Positions 46,219 to 55,958 of a stretch of 64,000 nt of DNA are shown here, piece after piece. Where the stretch lies: the IMG/VR virus record IMGVR_UViG_3300039191_000223, positions 38,700 to 102,699 of that record; one strand, given 5' to 3'. Numbering within the stretch: the first letter of the stretch is position 1; each line of letters opens with the position of its first letter. The notes beneath the pieces were generated by a model. It made no database searches, was not told the origin of the DNA, and worked only from the letters and a program-made list of their open reading frames with translations. The position numbers and the translations under genes are program-made. Source of the stretch: a virus.

Positions 46219-46722
46219 TTATCTCCTTTTACGTTTTAGGTTTTTCTTGACCTTTGATCTTGCCAGCTTGAGTTTTACTTCACCAGCATAGCACGTAAAG
46301 ACGATTCCGTCAAGATGATCCAGTTCATGCTGATAACAGCGAGCAACCAGCCCATTCATTTCCGCCGTGATATGATTTCCGTCTAAATCGTAATATTCAG
46401 CAACAATGTATTCGGGTCGATTCAGCATTAGCTCCAGACCCGGAAATGAAAGACACCCTTCTTTGTAAGAGGATATGGTCTCGGACTTTTGCACAACAGA
46501 CGGGTTTATACATACGTATTTCTTACCTGCAATCTGCATAATGAACATTCTAACATTATCACCGATTTGAGGACAAGCCAAACCAATACCATTACTGGAT
46601 CGCATGGTCTTAAACATTTCCTCAGAAAAGTTGATAAACTCATGGTTACCGAATATTTCTTCAGGAACCGGAGTACTGACGACAGTCAGTTCATCAGCAG
46701 TTTCAGGTAGAAGTTTGATCAT
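46219..46722 (-). CDS. def: peptide deformylase, 167 aa
   Basis: GIGLACPQIG, EGCLSFPG and QHELDHLDG are motifs 1-3, with Cys and the two His of HExxH as metal ligands. Length is normal and there is a basic C-terminal tail. Removes formyl from nascent proteins; phage copies are known in marine T4-like phages. Confidence 0.93.
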   Translation of the reverse strand: MIKLLPETADELTVVSTPVPEEIFGNHEFINFSEEMFKTMRSSNGIGLACPQIGDNVRMFIMQIAGKKYVCINPSVVQKSETISSYKEGCLSFPGLELMLNRPEYIVAEYYDLDGNHITAEMNGLVARCYQHELDHLDGIVFTCYAGEVKLKLARSKVKKNLKRKRR

Positions 46723-47071
46723 TTTTCAATGCCTTTTCTTGTACCTTATTTACCCACTTGGCTCGCTTGCGATCTAGTCCATAAAGAACACACACATAGA
46801 TTTCGGATGCGGGCTTCTCAGGGTAAAGACGGGCGAGAGCATCCATCATACAGATGATAACATCAGCAGCTTCGTGAAACGGTGCATCCAATTCACGTGG
46901 CTTGTTGGTAATCTTGCCACGTTCAATCTGTACAGCTTCAGAAAACTCACCAAGTTCCTCGGTGGCCTTTGCCAACACATCACTAATTTCCCAACCATCA
47001 GCCTCTGCTAGAGGTTGCAACTTTCGTGAATCTCTGATAGTTTCGTACATGGCTTCTCGTTCAAACAGCAT
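46703..47071 (-). CDS. MazG-like nucleotide pyrophosphohydrolase, 122 aa
   Basis: ATEELGEFSEAV and HEAADVIICMMDAL supply the ExxE and ExxD metal-binding helices of the MazG superfamily. Start at MLFEREAMYETI. Overlaps the deformylase start by 20 bases. Confidence 0.78.
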   Translation of the reverse strand: MLFEREAMYETIRDSRKLQPLAEADGWEISDVLAKATEELGEFSEAVQIERGKITNKPRELDAPFHEAADVIICMMDALARLYPEKPASEIYVCVLYGLDRKRAKWVNKVQEKALKNDQTST

Positions 47072-47115
47072 TATTAGCCCCCCATATCTCGTTTGAGCGG
47101 CAAGTATAGTCCATC

Positions 47116-47144
47116 TTGACAATGATGTAAAGAGCAAATAGAAT
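47116..47144 (+). promoter_or_regulatory. sigma70-type promoter TTGACA-17-TAGAAT
   Basis: -35 47116-47121, -10 47139-47144, 30 bases before the plus-strand gene. Confidence 0.7.
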
Positions 47145-47173
47145 GGATTTCGCTTAATCAAGGAGAGCGCCCT

Positions 47174-47596
47174 ATGCAAGTGAAACATGTTATCACTGAA
47201 AGTGGTTCAAACATTACCGAAGTGCAGTTAGATTTTAACGAGTTAACCTCGATCCAGATTGGAGCGCTCCGGGCAATTTCTGCTGGTCGTCTCGACTTTG
47301 ATAATGCATCTGACCGAATGATGGATGTTATTTACGAGCTTCAACATTACAACCTATTGGATAGGTCTATGGAACTTACCGTCACAGGTAATAAAGCTGT
47401 TGGACTCGCAGATCGGCTAGGTGGTAGTGCAGAACGTCGTAGAGCAGCATCAAAGGAAACCACACCTGATCCAGAAGAGGTTGATAACAGTGATGCAGAT
47501 TATGATACCGATTACGAAAGTGATTTTACATATGACAAAGGCGATCTGCCAGAATTCAATACTAATCGGTTAGAGTTATCGGATTATGCCATATAA
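47174..47596 (+). CDS. hypothetical protein, 140 aa
   Basis: Helical N-terminal half and Asp/Glu-rich C-terminal half. Own promoter and terminator, so an independent unit. GGAG before ATG. Confidence 0.6.
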   Translation: MQVKHVITESGSNITEVQLDFNELTSIQIGALRAISAGRLDFDNASDRMMDVIYELQHYNLLDRSMELTVTGNKAVGLADRLGGSAERRRAASKETTPDPEEVDNSDADYDTDYESDFTYDKGDLPEFNTNRLELSDYAI

Positions 47597-47622
47597 AAAA
47601 GGGGGCTAACCCCCCTTTTTCA
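47594..47622. terminator. bidirectional intrinsic terminator
   Basis: AAAAAGGGGG-CTAA-CCCCCTTTTT between convergent genes. Confidence 0.9.
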
Positions 47623-48261
47623 TTTAGCGGTAATACTCCTAATGAACTTGAGTAAGTTCTCTTTGAGATATTTTTGTGCTGCTGGGTCGTGTTGAACTGC
47701 TTCAGCAAGTGTGAGCACTTCACGCCCCTTTGCGTCCTGCTGTAGTGATTCATAGATGGGGTTCAGCATAGCGCCATGTGCTGATGGTGTGACAACAAGA
47801 TCACATGTAACAAGCATGAATCCTTTAACCATACCATCGTCACCAACATCACCAGTTCCGCGACTAGAAATCCCGTAGCGTGCGCCACTCTCTGCCATGA
47901 CCTTAGCAATCTGACCCATTGGGGTTTCTAGTAGTTCGGCCTTACCCACAGCGTTTGCGCCATTCATGCGCAATTCTTTGATGACATGAGATACACGGTC
48001 CATGTTAATCGTTAGAGTTTGTGGGTGGTCAAGCTCACCAAAAATACCACCATGTGTCTTGATCTGGTTCGCAGCGTTGTTTACTGCACTGCTGATTTCA
48101 GCCAATGGGTATACTCGCCCATTGCGATTCTGAATATCAGCCTGCATAAAGATACCAGACATTAGTACCTTATTTTTACCGGTCGTAGCATCCTTCTTGA
48201 CTTCGGTAATAATATTACCTTCGTCTGGCTGGAGTGCCTCTCTTAGAAAATCGGTGCTCAT
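47620..48261 (-). CDS. 21: prohead core protein protease (gp21-like), 213 aa
   Basis: FGELDHPQTLTINMDRVSHV carries the catalytic His region, and SSRGTGDV the Ser nucleophile block of U9/S78-type prohead proteases; ETPMGQIAK corresponds to the conserved T-P-G turn. Cleaves scaffold and capsid proteins during head maturation. Lies between scaffold-like and terminator sequences. Confidence 0.85.
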   Translation of the reverse strand: MSTDFLREALQPDEGNIITEVKKDATTGKNKVLMSGIFMQADIQNRNGRVYPLAEISSAVNNAANQIKTHGGIFGELDHPQTLTINMDRVSHVIKELRMNGANAVGKAELLETPMGQIAKVMAESGARYGISSRGTGDVGDDGMVKGFMLVTCDLVVTPSAHGAMLNPIYESLQQDAKGREVLTLAEAVQHDPAAQKYLKENLLKFIRSITAK

Positions 48262-48271
48262 AACAACCCCC

Positions 48272-48964
48272 TTAGTTGTGCTGCTTTCTCACATCGTGAG
48301 AGTCATACGACGCATCAGTTTCTATGTCAGATGCTCCACCCGGATGTGCTGCTTCAGAGCCCCCACGTACAGTGTCCTTGTGCTTCTTACGAACATCTGT
48401 GCTATCATAGTATCCCTTTAGATGGCGCTTATCTTTCATGCCATCACCTTCTTCGGAACCATGCTTATCCATGTTAGGGTCTTTGTACTTACCTTCATTT
48501 CCACCCTCATAGTCACCCATGCTCCCGTCTTTGTTCTGGCCCTTACGGACTGATGCCCAACGCTTTGCACGATCTGACTTCATTGCAGGCTGCTTTAGAA
48601 CAGCATCCTCAACTCGGCCTTCGGACAAGTCTAGTGTGCCTTCCTTGACGTTGAAGCGAGTTGCGATAAACGAATACAAGGATTCCATGTCATCAAATTC
48701 TTTTGAGAACTTACCGTCCACCGAAATAAAATCGATACCACTCGCCATATCATCATGGTCGATTTTTACACGACCAACTTTCTTGCCACTGACCATAACA
48801 TCGTCACCATCGAGTTTGATTTGGCTATCGCCAGTGAACTCTAGAACGTGCTTAGACTTCTCGCCAATAACGGATTTCATGATCGCTTGATCAGCATCAT
48901 CCTCTGTAGCGACAAGATCGATAAACTGCCCCAAGGCTTCATAAATTTTTGTTTTATCAGTCAT
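48272..48964 (-). CDS. hypothetical head-region protein, 230 aa
   Basis: N-terminal half has a beta-rich SGDxxK pattern; the C-terminal half is very hydrophilic, Asp/Lys/Gly-rich. Position next to gp21 suggests a prohead core component. Confidence 0.55.
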   Translation of the reverse strand: MTDKTKIYEALGQFIDLVATEDDADQAIMKSVIGEKSKHVLEFTGDSQIKLDGDDVMVSGKKVGRVKIDHDDMASGIDFISVDGKFSKEFDDMESLYSFIATRFNVKEGTLDLSEGRVEDAVLKQPAMKSDRAKRWASVRKGQNKDGSMGDYEGGNEGKYKDPNMDKHGSEEGDGMKDKRHLKGYYDSTDVRKKHKDTVRGGSEAAHPGGASDIETDASYDSHDVRKQHN

Positions 48965-48978
48965 GCTGATTTCTCCTG

Positions 48979-49221
48979 TTAACTATCGCCTGCGATTGAG
49001 ATTTCCATCCACTGACGAAATTTACAAGGATTGTAATCCTCTTCACCGTCACCTTTTTCAATCTTGTCGCACTTGCGCTGTTGTTTTTCTGCTGCTCTGC
49101 CCTCACGGGAAGAGCTATCAATTTTTTCAAGCTCATCTTCCTCTTTGTCAACGACTTCCGAGAAAGAGTTAAAATACTTGTAGTATTCTTTCAAATACGT
49201 TTTGTAGCGAGGCCGACTCAT
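48979..49221 (-). CDS. small charged head-region protein, 80 aa
   Basis: Strongly Glu/Lys-rich helical protein; could be a gp67-like prohead core protein by position. Overlaps the next gene by four bases. Confidence 0.5.
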   Translation of the reverse strand: MSRPRYKTYLKEYYKYFNSFSEVVDKEEDELEKIDSSSREGRAAEKQQRKCDKIEKGDGEEDYNPCKFRQWMEISIAGDS

Positions 49222-49607
49222 GCTCCACCTCCGCCACCGCCACCAGCACCACCGCCACCGCCACCGCCGCCGGAGCCGCCACCAGCACCACCGCCACCGC
49301 CACCGCCGCCGGAGCCGCCAGTACCACCAGAGCCGCCAGCAGAACCCCCGGCGCTTCCGCCAGAGGTTCCGCCCGCTGATGTACCACCCGAATCGCCACC
49401 ACTAGACATATCACCGGCTGACGAATCGTTGTTGCCCTGTGAATTAATACCTAGTCCAACACCAGTCCCATATACGTCTTTCTTCTTCTCACGCGGCTTC
49501 TTAGAAGCTTTGGAAGCATCATCTGTATAGGCATTGGGTAAATCGCCTCCTGAAAGGTTGGTTTTATTACCCTTTGATGTTACATTGACAAGTTCGTTGA
49601 GTTTCAC
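49218..49607 (-). CDS. glycine-rich low-complexity protein, 129 aa
   Basis: Residues 60-129 are almost only Gly/Ala/Ser, encoded by GCC-rich repeats (49220-49390). N-terminus is ordinary. Probably a flexible structural or core protein. Confidence 0.55.
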   Translation of the reverse strand: MKLNELVNVTSKGNKTNLSGGDLPNAYTDDASKASKKPREKKKDVYGTGVGLGINSQGNNDSSAGDMSSGGDSGGTSAGGTSGGSAGGSAGGSGGTGGSGGGGGGGGAGGGSGGGGGGGGAGGGGGGGA

Positions 49608-49609
49608 TA

Positions 49610-50092
49610 TTACTTACCGTCGGATTTTTTGTTTTCAGTTACTGGTTTACCGTCAACCGCATCTTTTTTCTTGTATAAGTTTGGTTTTTCACCTTTGTAA
49701 TCTTTATGATCGATCTTTCCAGACTTACTCACAGAGCCCTTCTTAGCAGTTACGTCGTCCAGACTTGCGTCATGAGAACCTTTCACAACTGGGCTGTCGG
49801 AGCCAGTGTCGTTAATTTCTTCAACAGGAGCCTTGCCTTTGACCTTACCGGCCTTTTGCTTAGCTTTCATATCTTTAGCACCAGCTTTGTGGTGACGACG
49901 AGCCGCTCGTGCTTGTTGCTTGCCAGCGGTCATCATGCTTTCATCTACTTCATCTTCAGGATCAAGCATTTCACTTACAATTGCCTTGGACTTATAACCC
50001 ATGACTTCTTTCTTAAGAGCGTCCGCCTCTTCGTGGTCGTCTCGTGATAGTGCCATAACCATGTCACGGATTTTACCTTTCATTTCACTCAT
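49610..50092 (-). CDS. scaffold-like hydrophilic protein, 160 aa
   Basis: Start ATG 50092 (MSEMKGKIRDMVMALSRDD). Lys/Asp-rich with RAARRHHKAGAK. By position a prohead core protein. Confidence 0.55.
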   Translation of the reverse strand: MSEMKGKIRDMVMALSRDDHEEADALKKEVMGYKSKAIVSEMLDPEDEVDESMMTAGKQQARAARRHHKAGAKDMKAKQKAGKVKGKAPVEEINDTGSDSPVVKGSHDASLDDVTAKKGSVSKSGKIDHKDYKGEKPNLYKKKDAVDGKPVTENKKSDGK

Positions 50093-50525
50093 TAAAGAGT
50101 TCCTCCATATTAACTTTACCTCGTTCGAGGTCCGTGTAGAAGTTACGTTCAAATTCCTCAACAATAGATTGACGCACGTCTATGGGGAACATTGTTTCCC
50201 ATAGACGTGGATCGCGACCGTGCTCTGTAGCGTATTGCTTAGCTGCTTCAGAAACCACACGCATCCAAGCACGTTCAGCAAGCTCAGTGTTATACTCAGC
50301 CTTTTTATAATGCTTTACTAGTGTACGCTTAACGGCAGGAACCTGTTCGTTAACAGTATTATTACCCTCAATAAAGAGGGCAAGTTCTTTTCCTAGAGAC
50401 TCTTCGCTGAGAGTCTCGTGTAGTGATTTTGCCTTTTGAGAACCCTGAAGAAAATTAGAAAAACCTTCGCTAACCTTTCTGTCAGAATTCTCGGAAATAA
50501 TTTCGTTCAAAAATGATTTTTTCAT
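50085..50525 (-). CDS. hypothetical head-region protein, 146 aa
   Basis: Start ATG 50525 (MKKSFLNEIISE). The N-terminus again resembles a capsid-targeting peptide (MKxxxxxEIxxE). Helical; ATAAATA core at about 50556-50562 upstream. Confidence 0.6.
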   Translation of the reverse strand: MKKSFLNEIISENSDRKVSEGFSNFLQGSQKAKSLHETLSEESLGKELALFIEGNNTVNEQVPAVKRTLVKHYKKAEYNTELAERAWMRVVSEAAKQYATEHGRDPRLWETMFPIDVRQSIVEEFERNFYTDLERGKVNMEELFNE

Positions 50526-50599
50526 TTTCAACCTCATAAAATCATGTAGTTATGATTATTTATGGGTTCGGAGTTAAATAGTGTCAAAATTAAGCCTCG

Positions 50600-52306
50600 T
50601 TAGGGGGCTGGCTCTTCACCACCCTGATCCAGTGGTTGATCTTTATCTTGTTCTTCACCCTCTTCCCCGGTGTCGGTTTCTGGATCTTCCTCGCCCCCCT
50701 CGGGAGCTTCCCCACCTAAACCGCCGCTGCCGCCGCCGCTGCCGCCGCCGCTACCGCCGCCAAGTCCACCATCGAATCCGCCAGCCTCAGCATCTTCTGG
50801 CCGGTACAATAGTGCCAAATCGCGGTCGTCACCTGTACCATCAATTCCCTTCTCCTTACGAAGCATGTCTTCGTTGAGGCGAATTTCATCTTTGGATAGA
50901 CCGGCGTAACGCTCAAGGATGAATCTCTTCGAGAAGTACTCAACACCGTCAACACTGCTGAAGTTGTTAAGCATATCGGCATCAATAGCTTGCTGCCTCG
51001 ACTTGAAGTAGTCAGATGGTTCTGGGAGAACCAAACGATAAATGGTTGGATCAATCTTAAATCCCGAATCATGAATCCAACGCTTAAACTCTCTGTCAAG
51101 AACTTCCTCAACATATCGCTGTAGACGCTGAATGTACAACATGAATTTGATTTCTTGGATGTAAGCCAAACCTACACGGGAACTATTATCGATCTGCTCA
51201 CCATCCTGTGTGGTCGTACCCATATAAGAACCGGGGATTCTCAAAGCTCTCCACATCTTACGGTAGAAGTAGTCTAACTCTGTAAGCTCACCAAGACCTT
51301 GACCACCCGGCAAAGTCTCCACGCGTGAGCTATTACCGTTGGGTCGGACTGCGAAATAGAAATCTTCGTTCATGCTTTGTGGGTTGTATACTGATTCAGA
51401 CTGCCACTTTCCACCGTATTTGGCAGGAATCTTCTTCTGCTTGATTTGGTTTCTAAACTTCTCAAGTACTCCCGGAACCAAATGGTCAGGACGATTGCCC
51501 ACGTCAATGTAGAACACCCTCTTTTCGGGTGCTCTAGAAATACGATAGATTAGAATGGAGTCTTCAAGAAGTTCTTTCTGTTTGAATACTTTATATGCTG
51601 GCCTTAGAACAGACGTTCCAAATGGTGCCTCTTCGGACATATCATCCGATATACTGAATCTAATAATCTGGTCTCGGTCCATAACCTTGACGTTTTGATC
51701 ACCAATATCACCGTGTGCCGAAAAACCAGAGCCTGACTGCCAATGCTGATTAGGCTTCAGGTAGTCCTGTTGTATGTGCCACCCACGGATATCGGTAATA
51801 TCGTCCTCGGTGACGATAGCGCCCACTACGTGCTTTGGATGAACATACTTAAACGGCTTGTTTAATTTATCTGACCTCTCAAAAAAACAATCACCATATT
51901 TTATCAGGTTTCGTGCCAGACTGAAAAGGCGTCCCCCTTGCCAATTGTGAATTTTACACCACGTCTTCATCGCTGTACGTAATGTGGTAAACACATGTGA
52001 TGGGGCGTTTTCTTCAGAGCCCGCCTCAATCATAAGCTCCAAAGGCATACGAGACTTGGGGTTGTTGCCCGTCATTTCCTCTGCCATAATATCAAGCGCA
52101 CGCGCAACATCAATATCGTTATCCATTACATCGTACTCACGGTATCGTACCAGTCGTGTGGTAGAACCTTGAATGATGCGTTGATACCAAGTGTGATTGC
52201 CGTACAGACCCCGGCTACCAGAGGTATCCTGACTATCGTTGACTGATACGTTGGGAGCCTGCGGCGATACAACCTTAAAGTATGTGTTAATGCTATTTGA
52301 TGCCAC
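50600..52306 (-). CDS. 20: portal protein (gp20-like), 568 aa
   Basis: Characteristic gp20 blocks: YREYDVMDNDIDVARALDIM, the long central portal region with RAPEKRVFYIDVGN, and YFYRKMWRALRIPGSY. Gly/Asp-rich C-terminal tail. Forms the dodecameric DNA gate at the head vertex. CATAAATATACC at about 52324-52335 is a likely late promoter. Confidence 0.9.
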   Translation of the reverse strand: MASNSINTYFKVVSPQAPNVSVNDSQDTSGSRGLYGNHTWYQRIIQGSTTRLVRYREYDVMDNDIDVARALDIMAEEMTGNNPKSRMPLELMIEAGSEENAPSHVFTTLRTAMKTWCKIHNWQGGRLFSLARNLIKYGDCFFERSDKLNKPFKYVHPKHVVGAIVTEDDITDIRGWHIQQDYLKPNQHWQSGSGFSAHGDIGDQNVKVMDRDQIIRFSISDDMSEEAPFGTSVLRPAYKVFKQKELLEDSILIYRISRAPEKRVFYIDVGNRPDHLVPGVLEKFRNQIKQKKIPAKYGGKWQSESVYNPQSMNEDFYFAVRPNGNSSRVETLPGGQGLGELTELDYFYRKMWRALRIPGSYMGTTTQDGEQIDNSSRVGLAYIQEIKFMLYIQRLQRYVEEVLDREFKRWIHDSGFKIDPTIYRLVLPEPSDYFKSRQQAIDADMLNNFSSVDGVEYFSKRFILERYAGLSKDEIRLNEDMLRKEKGIDGTGDDRDLALLYRPEDAEAGGFDGGLGGGSGGGSGGGSGGLGGEAPEGGEEDPETDTGEEGEEQDKDQPLDQGGEEPAP

Positions 52307-52358
52307 GGTATAATCCTATTCTTTGGTATATTTATGTCAACGAACTACATATGATCTC

Positions 52359-54215
52359 TTATACAAGATCGTCCGTTCGACGCAGATACAATTTCTGGTA
52401 AAAAGATCGCTGACCTTTGATTACACCAAACATATTCACAACACGTACCAGATGGTAAAAACCATCATAATAGAATTTTTCAGGAATATTGGATTCGTCA
52501 TTTAGTGCTTGAGACTTCTGAAAAATGGTTAGACGAACATACGCTGGTTCAAACTCAGGACGCGGGTAGTTGAATACATTACCCGCATCACCGTTAACTA
52601 TATCCACTGGATTTCGGTTAAAATCTGAAAGTATGGTGGGGTTGCCTCTAATCACAAGCTCGTACTCGCTGGTCTGGATATAAGTGTAAGGGTCCACCAT
52701 GTTCTTTATGTTACCTGCACTTTTTGCATTCTCTAGACCATTGATGCTGTACGGTTCAATCATTGGTCGGATACCACTGTAAAGTGTAGTGAAGAAGGAT
52801 AAATCCGGGCGACGCTCAGCCATAGGCTGTTCGCGATCAGCATATATTATCTTGGCCTGTGAATTTTCAGCGTTTGGACTTTCAAGCATGCTATCACCAA
52901 CTTCATATGATAGTATTGATTTAAATGAAATTATGTCCGTATCACGTTCCTCTGGATCATTAATATAAAAGTGTATAGGGTCACCAGCACCCGGCCCAGT
53001 ATCTAGGTCGGATGAATTGGAAGGTAAGGTGTACCTTCTAATTTTGATAACTATTCGGTATCGATTACTGCTAGTTAATATAGCAGAAATGCATATCTTA
53101 TATGCTTTACGAGGAACTAACGCAGCATCATCGCCAACCCGCGTGGACAACATCATAATCCGTTCTATCATCTCAACTATAGTAGCGCCCGGTTTAACCG
53201 GAAAGGAACGTATTCCCACAAGTTCTTGGCGAATATCTGGCTGTTCAAATGGCATGTTGCGATTATCTACAGCGTACCCGTCATAGCTAGAATCCAAGTC
53301 TATCTCGAAATCTATTGGCAATTCCTTTGGTGTGGGGGGTTTGTTTTGCTGTGGGGCCACGGCAATTTTATCAGTGTTTCCCTCACTACGTAATTCTCGA
53401 ACCCATTGTTGCAATTGTGCCTGATGTACAAACTTTTGATTATTCAAGTCCGTTTGAAACGCTTCGAATATATCCTTCAAGGTTCGCATGGGCTTGGATT
53501 TGTCCAAGCGTTGTTTCCGAGCGTCTATAAATTTGCGGTTTTCTTCTTTCCGCGATAATATTCCACCACTGCCAGTGCCAGACGGTATCTCGTTATGTAG
53601 ATTACCATCCTTATGTGTAATATTCATTTGATATAAAGAAGAAAACGATTTAAGCTGGCCCAAGGTGTTGGACACCGAAATAGCGTTCAGTATGTGATGA
53701 GTAGGTGTCACTCCACCATTGGAAGGAACAGATTCAATAGTATCCAGATAGAAAAAGAAAGGGTTTGTCCGTACTACAACCTCTACAGGCTCAGTCCCAT
53801 CATCAGTGTCTTTAAAGAAAAATGTTGTAAGAACAAATGTTAGATGAGATAAAGACCATGGTTCGTCAGTGATTTTGTTGAGAACATCATTCCGCAGATG
53901 GTTCAAAAAACCGTACCCCACAACCCTGTCGGCAACAACAATCTTACCCGTACTTGCCGTAGTGGAAACTCCTATGTTTGGGATGAAATCGAAATCCCAC
54001 ATAGCCTCCGATATTGAAAAACGGGTATCAACAAATTCGTTCACAACAACAACGTTATTACCAGCATTTGGTATACTCTGCCCGAGACCTATACTCGTAG
54101 GATCGAATTTGGCAAAATTAAACGTTGCCGCTTCCTGTGAGTTACGGAACGCAACAAGAACATGGGTGTGAGTGGATGATCCAGAAGAATCAAGTATATT
54201 TGAAGGTACCGACAT
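52359..54215 (-). CDS. large structural protein, probable baseplate or tail component, 618 aa
   Basis: Beta-rich N-terminal domain, charged linker around 230-320 and a C-terminal domain with no recognised enzyme motif. Located between portal and gp53-like genes in the late cluster, so a virion role is likely. Confidence 0.6.
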   Translation of the reverse strand: MSVPSNILDSSGSSTHTHVLVAFRNSQEAATFNFAKFDPTSIGLGQSIPNAGNNVVVVNEFVDTRFSISEAMWDFDFIPNIGVSTTASTGKIVVADRVVGYGFLNHLRNDVLNKITDEPWSLSHLTFVLTTFFFKDTDDGTEPVEVVVRTNPFFFYLDTIESVPSNGGVTPTHHILNAISVSNTLGQLKSFSSLYQMNITHKDGNLHNEIPSGTGSGGILSRKEENRKFIDARKQRLDKSKPMRTLKDIFEAFQTDLNNQKFVHQAQLQQWVRELRSEGNTDKIAVAPQQNKPPTPKELPIDFEIDLDSSYDGYAVDNRNMPFEQPDIRQELVGIRSFPVKPGATIVEMIERIMMLSTRVGDDAALVPRKAYKICISAILTSSNRYRIVIKIRRYTLPSNSSDLDTGPGAGDPIHFYINDPEERDTDIISFKSILSYEVGDSMLESPNAENSQAKIIYADREQPMAERRPDLSFFTTLYSGIRPMIEPYSINGLENAKSAGNIKNMVDPYTYIQTSEYELVIRGNPTILSDFNRNPVDIVNGDAGNVFNYPRPEFEPAYVRLTIFQKSQALNDESNIPEKFYYDGFYHLVRVVNMFGVIKGQRSFYQKLYLRRTDDLV

Positions 54216-54221
54216 GTGTTA

Positions 54222-54575
54222 TTACCTGAACCGTCTAGCTTTAGGTTTTGAAAGAAATTCTAAGAATACTCGACTTTTTGAAGGCAACGATATATTCGAA
54301 CCTGTAGTGAACTCAGTATTGACATCGATTATGTTATTGTATTGAAGAATAACCCACCCTAGATCATTTCTACCGTAAAAGTCATAAGAAACCAAATCAG
54401 GCTTACCACTGTATGTTGTAGTGAGAGTGAATGGTGTATCCGAGCTATCCTCAGAAAATACTTCCCGCTCCCACCAACCTATACGGGATTCGGTAGATTC
54501 CGCCGTGCCACCTTGCAAAATTCTGCTCCTTTCTTTTTGAAGTGAGCTTTTATCCAAATATTCTTTAAATGCCAT
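54222..54575 (-). CDS. 53: baseplate wedge protein gp53-like, 117 aa
   Basis: SYDFYGRNDLGWVILQYNNI and GSNISLPSKSRV match the gp53/LysM-like pattern (YGxxxLwWvIlxxNxIxd...G...iP). Start ATG 54575 (MAFKEYLDKSS). Confidence 0.72.
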   Translation of the reverse strand: MAFKEYLDKSSLQKERSRILQGGTAESTESRIGWWEREVFSEDSSDTPFTLTTTYSGKPDLVSYDFYGRNDLGWVILQYNNIIDVNTEFTTGSNISLPSKSRVFLEFLSKPKARRFR

Positions 54576-54576
54576 G

Positions 54577-55311
54577 TTAATATCCCGGTAGGCGTCCTGC
54601 TCTAAATAGTCCCAAGTTGAATTCATCCACTGGTGGATCAGATACTCCACTATATTGAATAATATTGAGGCTAGTGTGTGATTCAATTAATTCAAGAGTA
54701 ACCGATTGTATAATGGGTACCATTGCAACGTCGGTTTCAATGTAGTCAACATCTTCAGGAAAACTAAAACTAAGACTACTTATAACAGTAGGTATATTGT
54801 AAAACTGATTCCCGTACCCATTCAGCCGCAAGATTGGGGGCCTGCCGGAAAGACTACCCAAAGATTGAGGCACCGTCCAGCTTCTCAATAAATTAGTACT
54901 TAGATAATTCAAAGTGGCTTCGGTGTAATTTCTAGAAACAAATCTCGAAGTAATGGAAAAACTCCGGTTGCCTGTTTTTCGATAGACAACTATACCATTT
55001 GGGCTTTGAAGTCCTTGGTTGTCATAGTCGATTGTTCGACTTTCAGATACTTCTGGCGTTACGTTAAATATTACCTCATTTAGAAAATTACCCGAGTTTG
55101 TTTCTCCGGGCACACTTTCATTTGCTATTGTCTGTTGAGATTCTACAGAAACGCCTGTACGTAAATACTGCACGGCGGCATCATCAAGCTGTGATGAGTT
55201 ACGTCCCCCTTTAGTAGCGGCCAACACTCTATTTGATGGCGTACTACCAACATCATCTCTAAATTGTCGAAGCCTGACCTCATAGTAACTGCTTTTCAAC
55301 GCCTGTGTCAT
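54577..55311 (-). CDS. baseplate tail-tube-cap-like protein, 244 aa
   Basis: LNYLSTNLLRSWTVPQSLG, PPILRLNGYG and FSFPEDVDYIET resemble the tube-cap/initiator proteins (gp48/gp54 group) of T4-like phages. GATAAATATAGGAG immediately upstream gives a late promoter and ribosome site. Confidence 0.6.
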   Translation of the reverse strand: MTQALKSSYYEVRLRQFRDDVGSTPSNRVLAATKGGRNSSQLDDAAVQYLRTGVSVESQQTIANESVPGETNSGNFLNEVIFNVTPEVSESRTIDYDNQGLQSPNGIVVYRKTGNRSFSITSRFVSRNYTEATLNYLSTNLLRSWTVPQSLGSLSGRPPILRLNGYGNQFYNIPTVISSLSFSFPEDVDYIETDVAMVPIIQSVTLELIESHTSLNIIQYSGVSDPPVDEFNLGLFRAGRLPGY

Positions 55312-55376
55312 TTAGATTCACCTGTAGTATCTCCTATATTTATCAATACATACAAGTACTGGGAAAGCTCGCTAAT

Positions 55377-55406
55377 TTGCCAATCATACTTGTAGTATGA
55401 TATAAT
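55377..55406 (+). promoter_or_regulatory. sigma70-type promoter TTGCCA-18-TATAAT
   Basis: -35 55377-55382, perfect -10 55401-55406; starts the 55-47-46 operon. Confidence 0.75.
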
Positions 55407-55457
55407 GTGCAAGCATCCTTATAACAAATAACAATAATAATACTATAGGAGCACTTA

Positions 55458-55958
55458 ATGGCTGCAAATGATAAGAACGATAAGAATGAAGTAAAAGTAA
55501 AAAAGCCGAAGAAGAAAAAGAACTACCTGAACAACAAGGATATGATGGCGGAGTTAAGGAAATGTCATGAGCAGGGGCAAATGACCGCTGAGTTTGCCAA
55601 GATGATTATGCTTTTAGCTGAACGCTATGGTAGTCGATTTGAATACTCCGACTATTCGGGACATATCGAAGATATGAAATCATCCGCTGTTCTTAATGTA
55701 GTTCGCGCGTGGAAAAGCTTCGACTTGGAGAAATACGATAACCCATTCGCATACTTTACACAAGCTATAAAACACAACTTCTGGCAATACGCCTCACAAG
55801 AAAAGAAGCACCGTCTTAATCGTGATTCCCTGTTGATCGATATGGGTGAATTGCCGTCAGATGCCTACATGGAAGATCATGAAAAGGAGAGGGCGGCGCA
55901 GCGTGCAGAGGCCAACGGAGATAAAAGTGAAAAAAATAAAGAGGGCACAAATGAATAA
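55458..55958 (+). CDS. 55: late-transcription sigma factor gp55-like, 166 aa
   Basis: FAYFTQAIKHNFWQYASQEK is the conserved gp55 region-2 block (FAYxTxxxxNxF). A Lys-rich N-terminal extension precedes it. Directs host RNA polymerase to TATAAATA late promoters. AGGAG before ATG. Confidence 0.88.
   Translation: MAANDKNDKNEVKVKKPKKKKNYLNNKDMMAELRKCHEQGQMTAEFAKMIMLLAERYGSRFEYSDYSGHIEDMKSSAVLNVVRAWKSFDLEKYDNPFAYFTQAIKHNFWQYASQEKKHRLNRDSLLIDMGELPSDAYMEDHEKERAAQRAEANGDKSEKNKEGTNE

Noticed and set aside
49081-49530. 149-aa proline-rich plus-strand frame
   Set aside because: Antisense of the glycine-rich repeat gene; Pro runs arise from GGC/GGT complement.
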